Positions 41,916-51,807 of a stretch of DNA of 64,000 bases are shown piece after piece. This stretch comes from Rhodocyclaceae bacterium (lineage in GTDB: Bacteria; Pseudomonadota; Gammaproteobacteria; Burkholderiales; Rhodocyclaceae). Below the pieces are notes generated by a model. That model made no database searches. It was not told where the DNA came from and was given only the letters and a program-made list of their open reading frames with translations. The DNA lies in contig JADJAS010000007.1 of the NCBI GenBank assembly GCA_016704145.1, forward strand, positions 1,674,001 through 1,738,000, written 5' to 3'. Both the position numbers and the translations under genes were made by a program. Numbering within the stretch: position 1 is the stretch's first letter; every line of letters begins with the position of its first letter.

Positions 41916-43252
41916 CAGGGCTGCTTCAATTCACCGAGCCGTTGCGTGGCCATGCCGCGATCGAAAGCGGCCTGCCGTGTCTCGGCCGCCTTCAGGGCCC
42001 GGCGGTAGTAGTCGGCGGCGAGTCGGGATTGATGCAACTGGTCGAGGCTGACGGCCAGGTTGAACAGATAGTCGGGATTGTCGCCATCGGTGGTCATCGC
42101 CCTGAAATAGGCCTGCTGCGCCTCGCTCCAGCGATGTTGCCGGGCGTAGAGGTTGCCCAGCGCGAAGTGCAGGGCCGGCATGTCGGGCTGCTGGGCCAGC
42201 AACGACTTGATGCGGCTCTCGGCCTGTACCGGATCACTCCCGCCGCGCAGGCCGGCCAGTGCCGCATGGGCTTCGGCGTTGCGCGGGTCGACCTCCAGAA
42301 TGCGCAGATAGCCGGCCTCGGCATCCTCGACGCGACCTTCGCGCAGCGCGATGGCGGCCAGGCCGAGCATGGCGTCGACGCCGCGCGGGTCGGTGCGCAA
42401 CGAACGCTCGTAGGCGGCCCGGGCCGCCGCGAGATTGCCCGCCTGGAGCGCTTCGTAGCCTTCGGCGGCGACGGACGGGGTTGGCCGATCGACCGAGCGG
42501 GCGAACCGGATTTGGGCCGGCGTGGGCGCCGGGGGCGCGGGCGGCGCCGCCCGCGCGGGTGGCGTGTCGCCACGGCTGACTTTGCTCGCGGCGGGCGCCT
42601 TGGCAAGCGGACGGGCTGGCGGTTCGACGGCGGAGAGGGGAATGGGGGTGGGCGACGCGGTGGCGATGGCCGGGGCCGCCGGCGTGGCGGGCATTTCCGG
42701 GGCGAGGGGCGTCGAGGCGAGCGGCGGCGCGGCAATGCCAATGCCCGGCGTTGGACGCAGCTGCATCCAGAAATAGACGCCGATGGCGGCGACGGCCGCC
42801 AAGGTCAGGGCGGCGATGGTTAGCCAGATAAACTTGCCGCTCGCAGGCGACTCCTTGACGGCAAAAACATTGCGGATCGCGGCTTGCTGTGGTGTCGAAG
42901 CCCCGATGTCGGCACGGGCCCTGGTGGGTGCCGACTCTTGCCTCGGGGGCGAAGCGGGGCTGGCGCTCCGTCCGGACATGGTGTTACCGGTGGAGTGGGC
43001 GCGCCTCTGGGGTGGCTGCTGCGCGAGCGCGATAAATTCCGCGTCGAGGTCTTCCAGTTTGTTCAGGCTCGGCAGTCGGCCGGCATCCGCTCGCGACGTA
43101 ACCGGGTCGGAGGCAGACCGCTCGGCCAGCCCTTCGGCAGGCGCTGTCGCGGGTGGGTTGTTGGCCAGGGGCTCGAGCGACAGGCCCTGGGTTGCCGCAC
43201 CTCTTTCCTTGGCTTGCTCGGCACGCTTCAAGGCGTCCATCAGCAAGCTCAC
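41915..43252 (-). CDS. TPR-domain pilus protein (MshN-like)
   Basis: This 445-residue protein begins MSLLMDALKRAEQAKERG, the N-terminus typical of MshN-type proteins, then has a membrane helix (LTIAALTLAAVAAIGVYFW, about 148-166), a long Ala/Pro-rich linker and several TPR repeats from about residue 260. It is predicted to support secretin assembly or pilus stability. A perfect copy of the dispersed element encodes SKVSRGDTPP in the linker. It overlaps the ATPase gene by one base and the secretin gene by four. Confidence 0.82.
   Translation of the reverse strand: MSLLMDALKRAEQAKERGAATQGLSLEPLANNPPATAPAEGLAERSASDPVTSRADAGRLPSLNKLEDLDAEFIALAQQPPQRRAHSTGNTMSGRSASPASPPRQESAPTRARADIGASTPQQAAIRNVFAVKESPASGKFIWLTIAALTLAAVAAIGVYFWMQLRPTPGIGIAAPPLASTPLAPEMPATPAAPAIATASPTPIPLSAVEPPARPLAKAPAASKVSRGDTPPARAAPPAPPAPTPAQIRFARSVDRPTPSVAAEGYEALQAGNLAAARAAYERSLRTDPRGVDAMLGLAAIALREGRVEDAEAGYLRILEVDPRNAEAHAALAGLRGGSDPVQAESRIKSLLAQQPDMPALHFALGNLYARQHRWSEAQQAYFRAMTTDGDNPDYLFNLAVSLDQLHQSRLAADYYRRALKAAETRQAAFDRGMATQRLGELKQP
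42561..42583 (-). repeat. Dispersed 23-nt element, copy 9 (consensus form), in mshN-like gene
   Basis: Minus-strand copy with head AAAGTCAG, spacer CCGT, stem GGCG, loop ACA, stem CGCC, identical to copy 1. Read as KVSRGDTP in the Pro/Ala linker. Confidence 0.88.
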
Positions 43253-45162
43253 TGGCCGCCTCCGTCGATGCCGATGGTCGGATTGCCGACAATGCGGTGG
43301 TCCGGGCCGGGGTTCTTGTCGAAGAAATCCTGGCCGGGCAGGCGGCCGCGATAGGCGGCGTAGTCGCCGTCGAGGCTGGCATCCTTGATGACGATGGGGC
43401 GGAGGAAGATCACGAGCTCGGTCTTCGTGCTCTTATCGTTTTTATGCTTAAAGATATTTCCAATGATCGGGATTTGCGATGCGGTGGGCACTGCGTCGGT
43501 CAGATCATTAACCTCATCCTGCATTAGCCCGCCCATAACCGCGATGTTTCCGCTCCCGATTCGGATGATCGACTCCATTTCTCTCGTCTGAATTTCCGGG
43601 ACGCGATTTACAACACCGGTACTCGCCAAGGCCGGGTTGGGATCGTTGATATATCCAGTGATCCTGGTAATCGTGGGGCGGATATTTAGTGTTACCTCGT
43701 CGGCGTCATCGATGTGCGGAGTGACGTTCATCATGAAACCGACCGAGATTGCATTGGGAGTGCTGGTATAAGAGGTTTGCGTGAAATTGTTATTGGTAGT
43801 GCTCTTCGCTTCGACCGTGAAATAAATCTTGCTATCGGCAACCTTTAGGGTGGCGGTCTGGTTGTTCATCACGCTCATCTTGGGACTGGATAGCACTCTT
43901 ACGTTGCCGAAAGACTCCAGTAAGGACACTTCAGCGGAAATATTGCCGACTCTCGAGGTGGCATTGGCGTAGGCGAGAGTCAAGATATTCAGAGGGTTCG
44001 TCGTGGCTAATCCGGCCGATCCGGCCTGAATGAGTGAGAACCCCTTGTTGCCAGTCGGCAATGCAGCCCAGTTAATACCCTGTTTATATGCATCATTCAG
44101 CGTCACTTCGATAATCGTGGCTTCGATCAGTACCTGACGCTTGGCTGTTCGCATTACCTGATCGATGAACTGCTGCACCTTTTCGTGTTGTCGACTTGTG
44201 GCTCTGACGATGAGAACCCCCGTTTCCTTGTTGGCAAATACGGAAACGGATGGTTCATATTCGCCAATTTTCTGTTTGGCCGTAGCGCGGCTGTCGGCCT
44301 CTTGGTTGCCGCTTCCAGATACTTGCCCGCCTGGTCCGGACTTGGCGACAGCCGCCGCGTTGGGAGCCGCCGCCGCCGCCGTCGTGCCTCCGGAAATGCC
44401 CGCCGAGATCGTGCCATCTCCAGTTGTTCTGGCCTTGATTCCGATTTCTGTTTCTATTTGCTGGCGATAGCGGATTCTGTCTTCTTCCTTCAGCATGTCT
44501 GTTACGTTGCTGATCAGGCTCTCCATCAGATCGTTTTTCGTATCGCTAGTTACGGACGTCGATGCGACATTGCCTGATTGGGAGGTTGAAGAAGAGGAAG
44601 TGCTACTCGAACCACCGCTCGTTTGGGCGCTAGCGATTTGCGTAGCCGTGGCGACCGTGCTCTTGACCGAGCGCGCCATGTTTAGGAAGTCGATCTTGTA
44701 AGTATGCAGATACGGTTTGTCTGGCATTACTGAAAGATTTGGCCCATTCATCTCCCAACGCATGTCGACTTGCTTGGCGATGCGGGTCAGCAACTGCGGA
44801 AGCGTCTGGTCGATGGCGTTAAGCGTGACGAGTCCCTCGATGCCGGGATGGATATCGACATTGACCTTGGCATCCCGGGCCAAGGCGAACAGCAAGTCCT
44901 GCACGCGCACGTTGTTGACCACGACGCTGTAGGTCTCGACCTTGGGCGTCGGTTTTGGCCTGGGCAGCGACAGCGTGTTCTGCACGGGCGTCGGAATCGT
45001 GCCCTTGGCCACGCTCGGCGCCGCTTGCGCGTTCAGGTGGCCGGCCGACGGCGGCGATACCGGCGCATTGGCGCACGCCGCCACGGCCAGCGCCAGCAGC
45101 GACACCGCGAGACTTCGTGGCGCCCTCGTGGGGGCGTGTTTCGGTGACTGTTCAGCAAACAT
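43249..45162 (-). CDS. mshL: Secretin of the MSHA-type pilus (MshL)
   Basis: This 637-residue protein is an outer-membrane secretin. It starts with a lipoprotein signal (VSLLALAVAAC), has a secretin N-domain (LFALARDAKVNVDIHPGIEG), and the beta-barrel signatures VRVLSSPKMSVMNNQTA and VPEIQTREMESIIRIGSG with GGLMQDE. A Ser/Thr-rich insert (about residues 175-205) and a Gly/Ala-rich insert interrupt the middle. I chose ATG 45162 because the lipobox signal follows; an ATG at 45297 overlapping the previous stop as ATGA is a rival start. The middle of the gene (about 43430-44720) is clearly less GC-rich than the rest of the window. Confidence 0.88.
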   Translation of the reverse strand: MFAEQSPKHAPTRAPRSLAVSLLALAVAACANAPVSPPSAGHLNAQAAPSVAKGTIPTPVQNTLSLPRPKPTPKVETYSVVVNNVRVQDLLFALARDAKVNVDIHPGIEGLVTLNAIDQTLPQLLTRIAKQVDMRWEMNGPNLSVMPDKPYLHTYKIDFLNMARSVKSTVATATQIASAQTSGGSSSTSSSSTSQSGNVASTSVTSDTKNDLMESLISNVTDMLKEEDRIRYRQQIETEIGIKARTTGDGTISAGISGGTTAAAAAPNAAAVAKSGPGGQVSGSGNQEADSRATAKQKIGEYEPSVSVFANKETGVLIVRATSRQHEKVQQFIDQVMRTAKRQVLIEATIIEVTLNDAYKQGINWAALPTGNKGFSLIQAGSAGLATTNPLNILTLAYANATSRVGNISAEVSLLESFGNVRVLSSPKMSVMNNQTATLKVADSKIYFTVEAKSTTNNNFTQTSYTSTPNAISVGFMMNVTPHIDDADEVTLNIRPTITRITGYINDPNPALASTGVVNRVPEIQTREMESIIRIGSGNIAVMGGLMQDEVNDLTDAVPTASQIPIIGNIFKHKNDKSTKTELVIFLRPIVIKDASLDGDYAAYRGRLPGQDFFDKNPGPDHRIVGNPTIGIDGGGQ

Positions 45163-45293
45163 GTTTCGAGGCCTTGCCTTCCGCTGTGCGAGTGGATCAT
45201 GAGAGCTGCGGCATCCACGCGGGCCGCTTGCCATCTTACCTGCTAAACAATGCCTATGTGGTTGATTTTCTGCTTCCAATTTAGCAATAACGG

Positions 45294-45770
45294 TCATGTG
45301 CGCCCCTGCTTTAGCCAAGCGACCTTGCGGGCGAACGGCCGCTGGAGTTTTAGCTCGTCCGGCAGCTGGTCGATGGCCTGATTGGCCGCCTTGCGGCTGG
45401 GGAAATCGCCGTAAATGACGCCGATTCTCGTGCTGGCGGCCGTTTCGGCAAGGTAGAGCCCTGCCCGTCCCGTTTGCAACAATTGATCCGTTCTGGCCAG
45501 GTAGTCGCCGACTCCCGCCATTTCGCCGGCGCTGCCGGTCGTCAGCTGGACGAACCAGCGGTCGTCGTCGGCGCGGTCGAGCCATTGCCGGGTTTCTTCG
45601 ATTCGCTCGCGCAAGGCCAAAGTCAGCGGTGGCGACACGCCGCTGGCGGCCTCGGGTGGGGGCGACGCCGGTTTCGGCGCCTCCGCTGGCGTTGGCGCCG
45701 CGGTTGGCATGGCGGGTTCGGCCGGGGATTCCGTCGGCGCCAGCGGCACGGGAGGTGGCGCCGGGGCCAT
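45294..45770 (-). CDS. SPOR-domain segment, probably the frameshifted C-terminus of the ExeA-like ATPase
   Basis: This 158-residue frame starts with a Pro/Ala-rich stretch (APAPPPVPLAPTESPAEPAM) and ends with a SPOR-type domain (DDRWFVQLTTGSAGEM to KVAWLKQ). It overlaps the ATPase gene in a different frame. Restoring one C near 45775 would fuse it to the ATPase after the membrane helix, giving the cytoplasmic ATPase - helix - periplasmic SPOR layout known for GspA/ExeA-type proteins. As an independent protein it would lack any export signal. A copy of the dispersed element encodes GVSPPLTLA before the SPOR part. Confidence 0.6.
   Translation of the reverse strand: MAPAPPPVPLAPTESPAEPAMPTAAPTPAEAPKPASPPPEAASGVSPPLTLALRERIEETRQWLDRADDDRWFVQLTTGSAGEMAGVGDYLARTDQLLQTGRAGLYLAETAASTRIGVIYGDFPSRKAANQAIDQLPDELKLQRPFARKVAWLKQGRT
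45619..45641 (+). repeat. Dispersed 23-nt element, copy 10, in the SPOR segment
   Basis: Head AAAGTCAG, spacer CGGT, stem GGCG, loop ACA, stem CGCC. Read on the minus strand as GVSPPLTLA. Confidence 0.83.
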
Positions 45771-46696
45771 CGGAGCGGCACTGCCGCGTCCATCGCGTTC
45801 CAGGACGTGAGGCCGACCACGGCAAAGGCGAGCGCCGCCGCCGCTCCCGCCGCCGTCATGAGGCGATGACGAATCCGCTGCCCGGGCTTTTCATACTCGG
45901 AATCGCGGATGGCTGCGTCGACCTCCTTCGGCGTGACCTGATGAAGTCCTTCGGCGTAGGCCGCCAGCAGCGATTTCTCGGCGAGAATATTGACGCGGCG
46001 GGTCAGACCCTGCGACGCCGCGGCGATCAGCTTGAGCGCGTTGCGGGAAAACACTTCCGGGCCCCGATAGCCGGCGGTGCGCATGCGGAAGTCGATGTAC
46101 TTGGCGACGTCGTCGCGATGCAGCGGCTCGAGCGCGAAACTGTGCGTAATCCGCTCCTTGAGCTGGCGCATGTCCGGCCGGGCCAGTACCACGTCGAGCT
46201 CGGGTTGGCCGAACAGCACCAGTTGCAGCAGCTTGTGCTGGCCGGTTTCGAGATTGGACAGCAGCCGGATTTCCTCGAGGGTCTCGCGTGGCATGGCGTG
46301 CGCTTCGTCGATCAGCACCACGACCTGCTTGTCTTCGCCGTGCAGTTCCATCAATCGGGTTTGCAGCATCCGGATGACGGTGCTGGCGCGCGCTGTCTCG
46401 GAGACCGCCAGTTCGAGTTCCTCGGCGATGGCGAAGACGATGTCTTCCTTCGAGAGCGACGGGTTGGCCAGGTACACGATGACCACGCGCGGCGGCAAGC
46501 GCTCCATCAGCACGCGGCAGAGCATGGTCTTGCCGCTGCCGACCTCGCCGCTGACCTTGACGATGCCCTCGTCGTTGATGACGGCATAGACGAGGGCGTC
46601 GAGCGTGGCGCCGCGATTGGCGCCGGCGAAGAAGAATTCGGTATGGGGGGTAATGCGGAAAGGCGACTCGGCAAGTCCGAAATGCTCGCGATACAT
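45623..46696 (-). CDS. ExeA/MshM-type AAA ATPase, C-terminus out of frame
   Basis: The first 300 or so residues are a good ExeA/MshM ATPase: MYREHFGLAESPFRITPH, Walker A VSGEVGSGKTMLCR, Walker B VVVLIDEAHAM, sensor region LFGQPEL, then a membrane helix (AAGAAAALAFAVVGLTSW). After MDAAVPL the frame turns into an Arg/Pro-rich tail that is simply the SPOR-coding region read one base off. The true protein therefore probably continues as the 45294-45770 frame (see there). By family it helps assemble the secretin through the peptidoglycan. It is the second gene of the leftward pilus operon. Confidence 0.8.
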   Translation of the reverse strand: MYREHFGLAESPFRITPHTEFFFAGANRGATLDALVYAVINDEGIVKVSGEVGSGKTMLCRVLMERLPPRVVIVYLANPSLSKEDIVFAIAEELELAVSETARASTVIRMLQTRLMELHGEDKQVVVLIDEAHAMPRETLEEIRLLSNLETGQHKLLQLVLFGQPELDVVLARPDMRQLKERITHSFALEPLHRDDVAKYIDFRMRTAGYRGPEVFSRNALKLIAAASQGLTRRVNILAEKSLLAAYAEGLHQVTPKEVDAAIRDSEYEKPGQRIRHRLMTAAGAAAALAFAVVGLTSWNAMDAAVPLRWPRRHLPCRWRRRNPRPNPPCQPRRQRQRRRRNRRRPHPRPPAACRHR

Positions 46697-46699
46697 GGC

Positions 46700-48145
46700 C
46701 TAGTCCTCCTCCGGCGCGAGGCCGTCGCCCTGGGCGCGGCCCAGCACCTCGATGCGGTTGTACAAGGTGGTGCGGTTGATGCCGAGCAGCCGGGCCGCCT
46801 GGCTGATGTTGCCGTGGGTAAGCTGCTGGGCGGCGTTGATGTAAGCCCACTCCCAGCGACGCAGCGTGGCGTCGAGACTGAAATGACCACTGTCGCGCAG
46901 TTGCGCCAACGCCAGACGGGTCAGGTCGGCGTCGTCCCGCCCCTGCGCCGCGGTGACGGCGGGTGACGTGGCGACGGCGGCGTCGCTGTCCAGTTCGTCT
47001 TCGAGCTCGGGCAGACCGATGGGCTTGCCGTCATGCTTGGCCATCAGCCGGATGACGATGTTGCGCAGTTCGCGAACGTTGCCCGGGAAGGCATAGTGTT
47101 CCCAGCGGGTCTCCGCCTCCGCCGTCAGGGAGAATGCCGTGCGGTGGCTTTGTTCGGCGTAGACATGACGGAAGTGATCGAGCAGCAGGAAGCGGTCGGC
47201 CCCCCGGTCCCGCAGCGGCGGCACGGTGACGGTGAACACGGACAGCCGGTGGTAAAGGTCGGCGCGGAACCGTCCTTCGCGCATCTCCTTCTTGAGGTCG
47301 CGGTTGGTGGCGGCGATCACACGCGCGTGCGACACGCGTTGCTGCGTCTCGCCGACGCGCTGGTACTGGCCGTTCTCCAGCACTCGCAACAGCTTGGGCT
47401 GCAACTCCAGCGGCAGCTCGCCGATTTCGTCGAGGAACAGGGTGCCTTCGGCGGCCTCCTCGAAATAGCCGGCACGATTGCCGACCGCGCCGGTGAAAGC
47501 GCCCTTGGTGTGGCCGAACAGCGTCGGTTCGACCAGGCTGGGCGAGATGGCGGCGCAGTTGAGGGCGAGATAGGGCTTGCCGGCTCGCTTGGACAGCCGA
47601 TGCAGCGCCGCCGCCGCCAGTTCCTTGCCGCTGCCCGATTCCCCTTCGACCAGCACGGGGAAGGGCGAATCGGCGTACTGGCGCAACTGCGCCCGCAGTT
47701 TTTCCATCGGCGGGCTGTGGCCCAGCAGGTCGGTGGCACCGGCCGCTGGCGGCACCTGGCTGGCCAGCAGTTCGCGCAGGATGCGACGCAGGGTTTCGGG
47801 GTCGGCCGGCTTGGCGACGAAATCGGCCGCACCCAGGGCCCGGGCATGGCGGGCATTGGCTTCGTCGCTCTGCCCGGACAGGATGACGATCGACATCGAT
47901 GGCGCCAGGGCGAGCAATTCGGTCACCAGGGCGAAGCCCTCGTCGGGCCGATGCGGCGTGGGCGGCAGGCCGAGATCGACCAGCGCGGCGGATGGCGGAC
48001 GCGACAGTTGTCGCGCGCGGGCCAGCGCCTCGGTGCGACTGCCCGCCAGTACGACGTCGAAATCCTTGTCGAGAAAATACGACAGGGTGTCGGTGATCAG
48101 GGGGTCGTCGTCGACCAGCAACAGTGACTGTCTTTCGATGGCCAT
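46700..48145 (-). CDS. Sigma-54-dependent response regulator (NtrC family)
   Basis: This 481-residue regulator has a receiver domain (acidic D12/D13, phosphoacceptor D57 in ALVDLGLP, K in FVAKPADP), a sigma-54 activation domain with VEGESGSGKELAA, the GAFTGA loop, and LFLDEIGELP, and a C-terminal Fis-type helix-turn-helix (GNISQAARLLGINRTTLYNR). It sits at the head of the pilus operon, three bases before the ExeA-like gene. It is a natural candidate to activate the sigma-54-type prepilin promoter at 29572-29586 and to be phosphorylated by the orphan kinase at 29746. No kinase is adjacent. Confidence 0.93.
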   Translation of the reverse strand: MAIERQSLLLVDDDPLITDTLSYFLDKDFDVVLAGSRTEALARARQLSRPPSAALVDLGLPPTPHRPDEGFALVTELLALAPSMSIVILSGQSDEANARHARALGAADFVAKPADPETLRRILRELLASQVPPAAGATDLLGHSPPMEKLRAQLRQYADSPFPVLVEGESGSGKELAAAALHRLSKRAGKPYLALNCAAISPSLVEPTLFGHTKGAFTGAVGNRAGYFEEAAEGTLFLDEIGELPLELQPKLLRVLENGQYQRVGETQQRVSHARVIAATNRDLKKEMREGRFRADLYHRLSVFTVTVPPLRDRGADRFLLLDHFRHVYAEQSHRTAFSLTAEAETRWEHYAFPGNVRELRNIVIRLMAKHDGKPIGLPELEDELDSDAAVATSPAVTAAQGRDDADLTRLALAQLRDSGHFSLDATLRRWEWAYINAAQQLTHGNISQAARLLGINRTTLYNRIEVLGRAQGDGLAPEED

Positions 48146-48266
48146 GATGGGCGGAATGGGGCTGTCGCCGGCAATGTTAGCGGCAAGGTTGCCCCGGTAA
48201 CCCTTGGACAGACGCGAAAATCATTCGGATATCATCGCAAGCAATCGGTCGCCGCCGCGCTTTTGC

Positions 48267-48272
48267 TAGAAT
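48267..48272 (+). promoter_or_regulatory. Extended -10 element upstream of the mla operon
   Basis: TAGAAT preceded by TTTTGC gives an extended -10 (TGC-TAGAAT), 45 bases before the mlaF TTG start. No clear -35 box is seen. The 172-base gap 48146-48317 also must hold the promoter of the divergent regulator operon, which I could not place. Confidence 0.4.
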
Positions 48273-48317
48273 CGACCCCATTTCCCACGGAGCGGCGACC
48301 TCGTCGCGCGATAACCC

Positions 48318-49116
48318 TTGGAACCTCTTGTCATACTGCGGGACGTCGGTTTTGCCTACGATCGCCGACCGGTGCTGACCGGGATCAACATGACGATCCC
48401 GCGTGGCAAGGTGGTGGCGATCATGGGTATTTCCGGTGGCGGCAAGACGACCACCCTGCGGCTGATCGGCGGGCAGATCAAGGCGACTTCCGGCACCGTG
48501 CGGGTCGATGGTCGCGACGTCGCCGACCTGCGCGGCAAGGCGTTGTACGACCTGCGCCGGCGCATGGGCATGCTGTTCCAGTTCGGCGCGTTATTCACGG
48601 ATATGTCGGTCTACGACAACGTCGCCTTCCAGATGCGCGAGCACACCGATCTGCCGGCGGACATGATCCATGACCTGGTGATGATGAAGTTGCACGCGGT
48701 CGGTTTGCGCGGCGTCGCCCACCTGATGCCGTCCGAACTGTCGGGCGGCATGGCTCGTCGCGTGGCGTTGGCCCGGGCGGTGGCCCTTGATCCCATGCTG
48801 ATTATGTACGACGAGCCGTTCGCCGGCCTCGATCCGATCTCGCTGTCGATCATCGGCGAGTTGATCCGCGCGCTCAACGACGCGCTCGGCGCCAGTTCCA
48901 TCATCGTTACGCACGATGTGCAGGAATCGCTGAAGATCGTCGACTACATCTACATCGTTTCCGGCGGACGCATCGTCGCCGAGGGCACGGCGGACGATAT
49001 TCGGCAGTCCAGGGCCGAATACGTGCACCAGTTCGTCTGGGGCGAGGCCGATGGTCCGGTGGCCTTCCACTACCCGGCGCCGCCCTATCGCGACGAGATC
49101 CACGCGGTGGCAGGCC

Positions 49117-49124
<8 letters not shown>
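48318..49124 (+). CDS. mlaF: Phospholipid ABC transporter ATP-binding protein MlaF
   Basis: MlaF powers phospholipid transport between the membranes to keep outer-membrane asymmetry. The 268-residue protein shows Walker A GISGGGKTTTLR, signature LSGGMARRVALARA, Walker B LIMYDEPFAGLD and the H-loop VTHDVQES. It starts with TTG at 48318. Its stop overlaps the mlaE start by eight bases. It is the first gene of the mlaFEDACB set. Confidence 0.94.
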
Positions 49125-49910
<786 letters not shown>

Positions 49911-49911
<1 letters not shown>

Positions 49912-50384
49912 TGAATCGTCTGACGCTTGATCTCTGGGTGGGTTTCTTCGTCGCCATCGGCTTGGCCTCGCTGGTGTTCCTGGCGCTCAAGGTCGGCAAT
50001 CTGAGCGGCTCCAGCATGAGCGACACGTATCGACTGGAGGCCAAGTTTGATAACATCGGCGGTCTCAAGATTCGTGCTCCGATCAAGAGTGCCGGCGTCG
50101 TGGTTGGGCGTGTCGCCGAGATCCGGTTCGACCCGGAAAGCTATGTCGCCGTGGTCGGCATGCAGGTAGACGGCCGGTACAAGTTTCCGCGCGACACGTT
50201 CGCGACCATACTGACCTCGGGGCTGCTCGGGGAGCAGTATGTCGGTTTCGAGGTCGGCGGCGAACAGGATGTCTTCAAGGACGGCGATGTCATCAAGAAG
50301 ACGCAGTCGGCCGTTGTGCTTGAGAAGCTGATCGGCCAGTTCATGTTCAGCAAGGCTGCCGGCGACGAGGGCGGCAAGCAGTAA
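49911..50384 (+). CDS. mlaD: MCE-domain lipid-transport protein MlaD
   Basis: MlaD is anchored by one N-terminal helix (LDLWVGFFVAIGLASLVFLAL) and forms a hexameric periplasmic ring that passes lipids. The 157-residue protein has the MCE motif FDNIGGLKIRAPIKSAGVVVG and TSGLLGEQYVGFEVGG. Length and motifs are normal. It follows mlaE directly. Confidence 0.95.
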
Positions 50385-50441
50385 GGAGATCGCGGCAGCC
50401 GGCGGTCGGGCAAGACGAGGTCAGGAGAAGGAAAAAGTGTC

Positions 50442-51146
50442 ATGCGGCGTTACGTGAGGTCATTGGTCTTGGCGGCGGCGGTAACCGTGCTGACGGGCGG
50501 CTGCGCCACCACGGCCAACGGCAAGGATCCGATCGAAGGTTTCAACCGGGCCGTGTTCGCCTTCAACGAAGGGCTCGACTCGGTGGTGATTCGCCCGGTG
50601 GCCAAGGGCTATGAATTTGTTACGCCCGACTTCGTTCGCACGGGGGTCGGCAATTTCTTCGGCAACATCGCGGATGCCCTCATCGCGGTCAATAATCTCC
50701 TGCAGGGCAAGGGCATCGAGGCCGCCAGCGATGCGGGCAGGTTTTTCGTCAACAGCACCGTGGGCATCCTGGGGCTGTTCGATGTCGCCACCGAATGGGG
50801 CATGGAAAAGCACGAGGAGGACTTCGGCCAGACTTTCGGTCGCTGGGGAATGGATACCGGCGCCTATGTCGTCCTGCCCCTGTTCGGACCGCGCAACGTG
50901 CGCGATGGCGTGGGGCTGGTGTTCGACATGGCCGCCGATCCGGTCGGCCATGTCAGTGACCCGTCATCGCGCAACGCGCTGACGGCCTTGCGTCTCGTCA
51001 ATGACCGGGCCGGCCTGCTGCCGGCGGACAAGATCATCGACGAGGCCGCGCTCGACAAGTATTCGTATCTGCGCGACGCCTACCTGCAACGCCGGCGCAA
51101 TCTCGTTTTCGACGGCAGACCGCCGAAGGATCCGGACTTCGAGTGA
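50442..51146 (+). CDS. mlaA: Outer-membrane lipoprotein MlaA (VacJ)
   Basis: MlaA sits in the outer membrane and removes misplaced phospholipids. The 234-residue protein has a lipoprotein signal with lipobox LTGGC, then DPIEGFNRAVFAFNEGLD, the GVGNFFGNIADALIAVNNLLQGK region, and GAYVVLPLFGPRNVRDGVG. It lies between mlaD and mlaC, the usual betaproteobacterial arrangement, unlike E. coli where it is elsewhere. Confidence 0.95.
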   Translation: MRRYVRSLVLAAAVTVLTGGCATTANGKDPIEGFNRAVFAFNEGLDSVVIRPVAKGYEFVTPDFVRTGVGNFFGNIADALIAVNNLLQGKGIEAASDAGRFFVNSTVGILGLFDVATEWGMEKHEEDFGQTFGRWGMDTGAYVVLPLFGPRNVRDGVGLVFDMAADPVGHVSDPSSRNALTALRLVNDRAGLLPADKIIDEAALDKYSYLRDAYLQRRRNLVFDGRPPKDPDFE

Positions 51147-51186
51147 TCCGCCCCGGATGATGACAACAACATCAAGGACATTCCCC

Positions 51187-51807
51187 ATGAGACACTTTTT
51201 CGCGCTGTTGACCGGTCTACTGATGACGTTGGGCGCCGTGGCCCAGGGCCTGACGCCCGATGCGCTGGTCAAGAGCGTCACCAACGATGTCCTCGATATC
51301 GTCCGCAAAGACAAGGACATCCAGGCGGGCAACACCCGCAAGGCTGTCGAACTGGCGGAAGTGAAGGTTTTGCCGCACTTCGATTTTGCCCACATGACCC
51401 GGCTGGCGGTTGGCAAGGCCTGGCGGCAGGCCAGTCCCGCCCAGCAGAAGGCCCTGACGGACGAGTTTCGCACGCTGCTGGTTCGCACCTATTCCAAGGC
51501 CCTGACCGAGTATCGCAACCAGACCATCGATTTCAAGCCGGTCAAGATGCAGGCGGCCGATACCGACGTGGTGGTCCGCACGCTCGTCCAGCAGCCGGGA
51601 AGCAAGCCGGTGGAGATCGATTACAGCCTGGACAGGACCGATCAGGGCTGGAAGGTCTACGACATTTCCGTGGCCGCGGTCAGCCTCGTCACCAACTACC
51701 GCAGTTCCTTCGCCCAGGAAATCAGCGCGGGCGGTATCGATGGGCTGATCGGCACCTTGCGGACCAAGAACGGTGGTGGCGAGGCCGCCGTCGCCAGCAA
51801 GCAATGA
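51187..51807 (+). CDS. mlaC: Periplasmic phospholipid-binding protein MlaC
   Basis: MlaC shuttles phospholipid between MlaA and MlaD. The 206-residue protein has a signal peptide (about 1-20, ending GAVAQG), then VLPHFDFAHMTRLAVGKAWRQA and FRTLLVRTYSKAL, the conserved Tol-Ttg2 pattern. It starts at ATG 51187. Its stop overlaps the mlaB start as ATGA. Confidence 0.94.
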   Translation: MRHFFALLTGLLMTLGAVAQGLTPDALVKSVTNDVLDIVRKDKDIQAGNTRKAVELAEVKVLPHFDFAHMTRLAVGKAWRQASPAQQKALTDEFRTLLVRTYSKALTEYRNQTIDFKPVKMQAADTDVVVRTLVQQPGSKPVEIDYSLDRTDQGWKVYDISVAAVSLVTNYRSSFAQEISAGGIDGLIGTLRTKNGGGEAAVASKQ

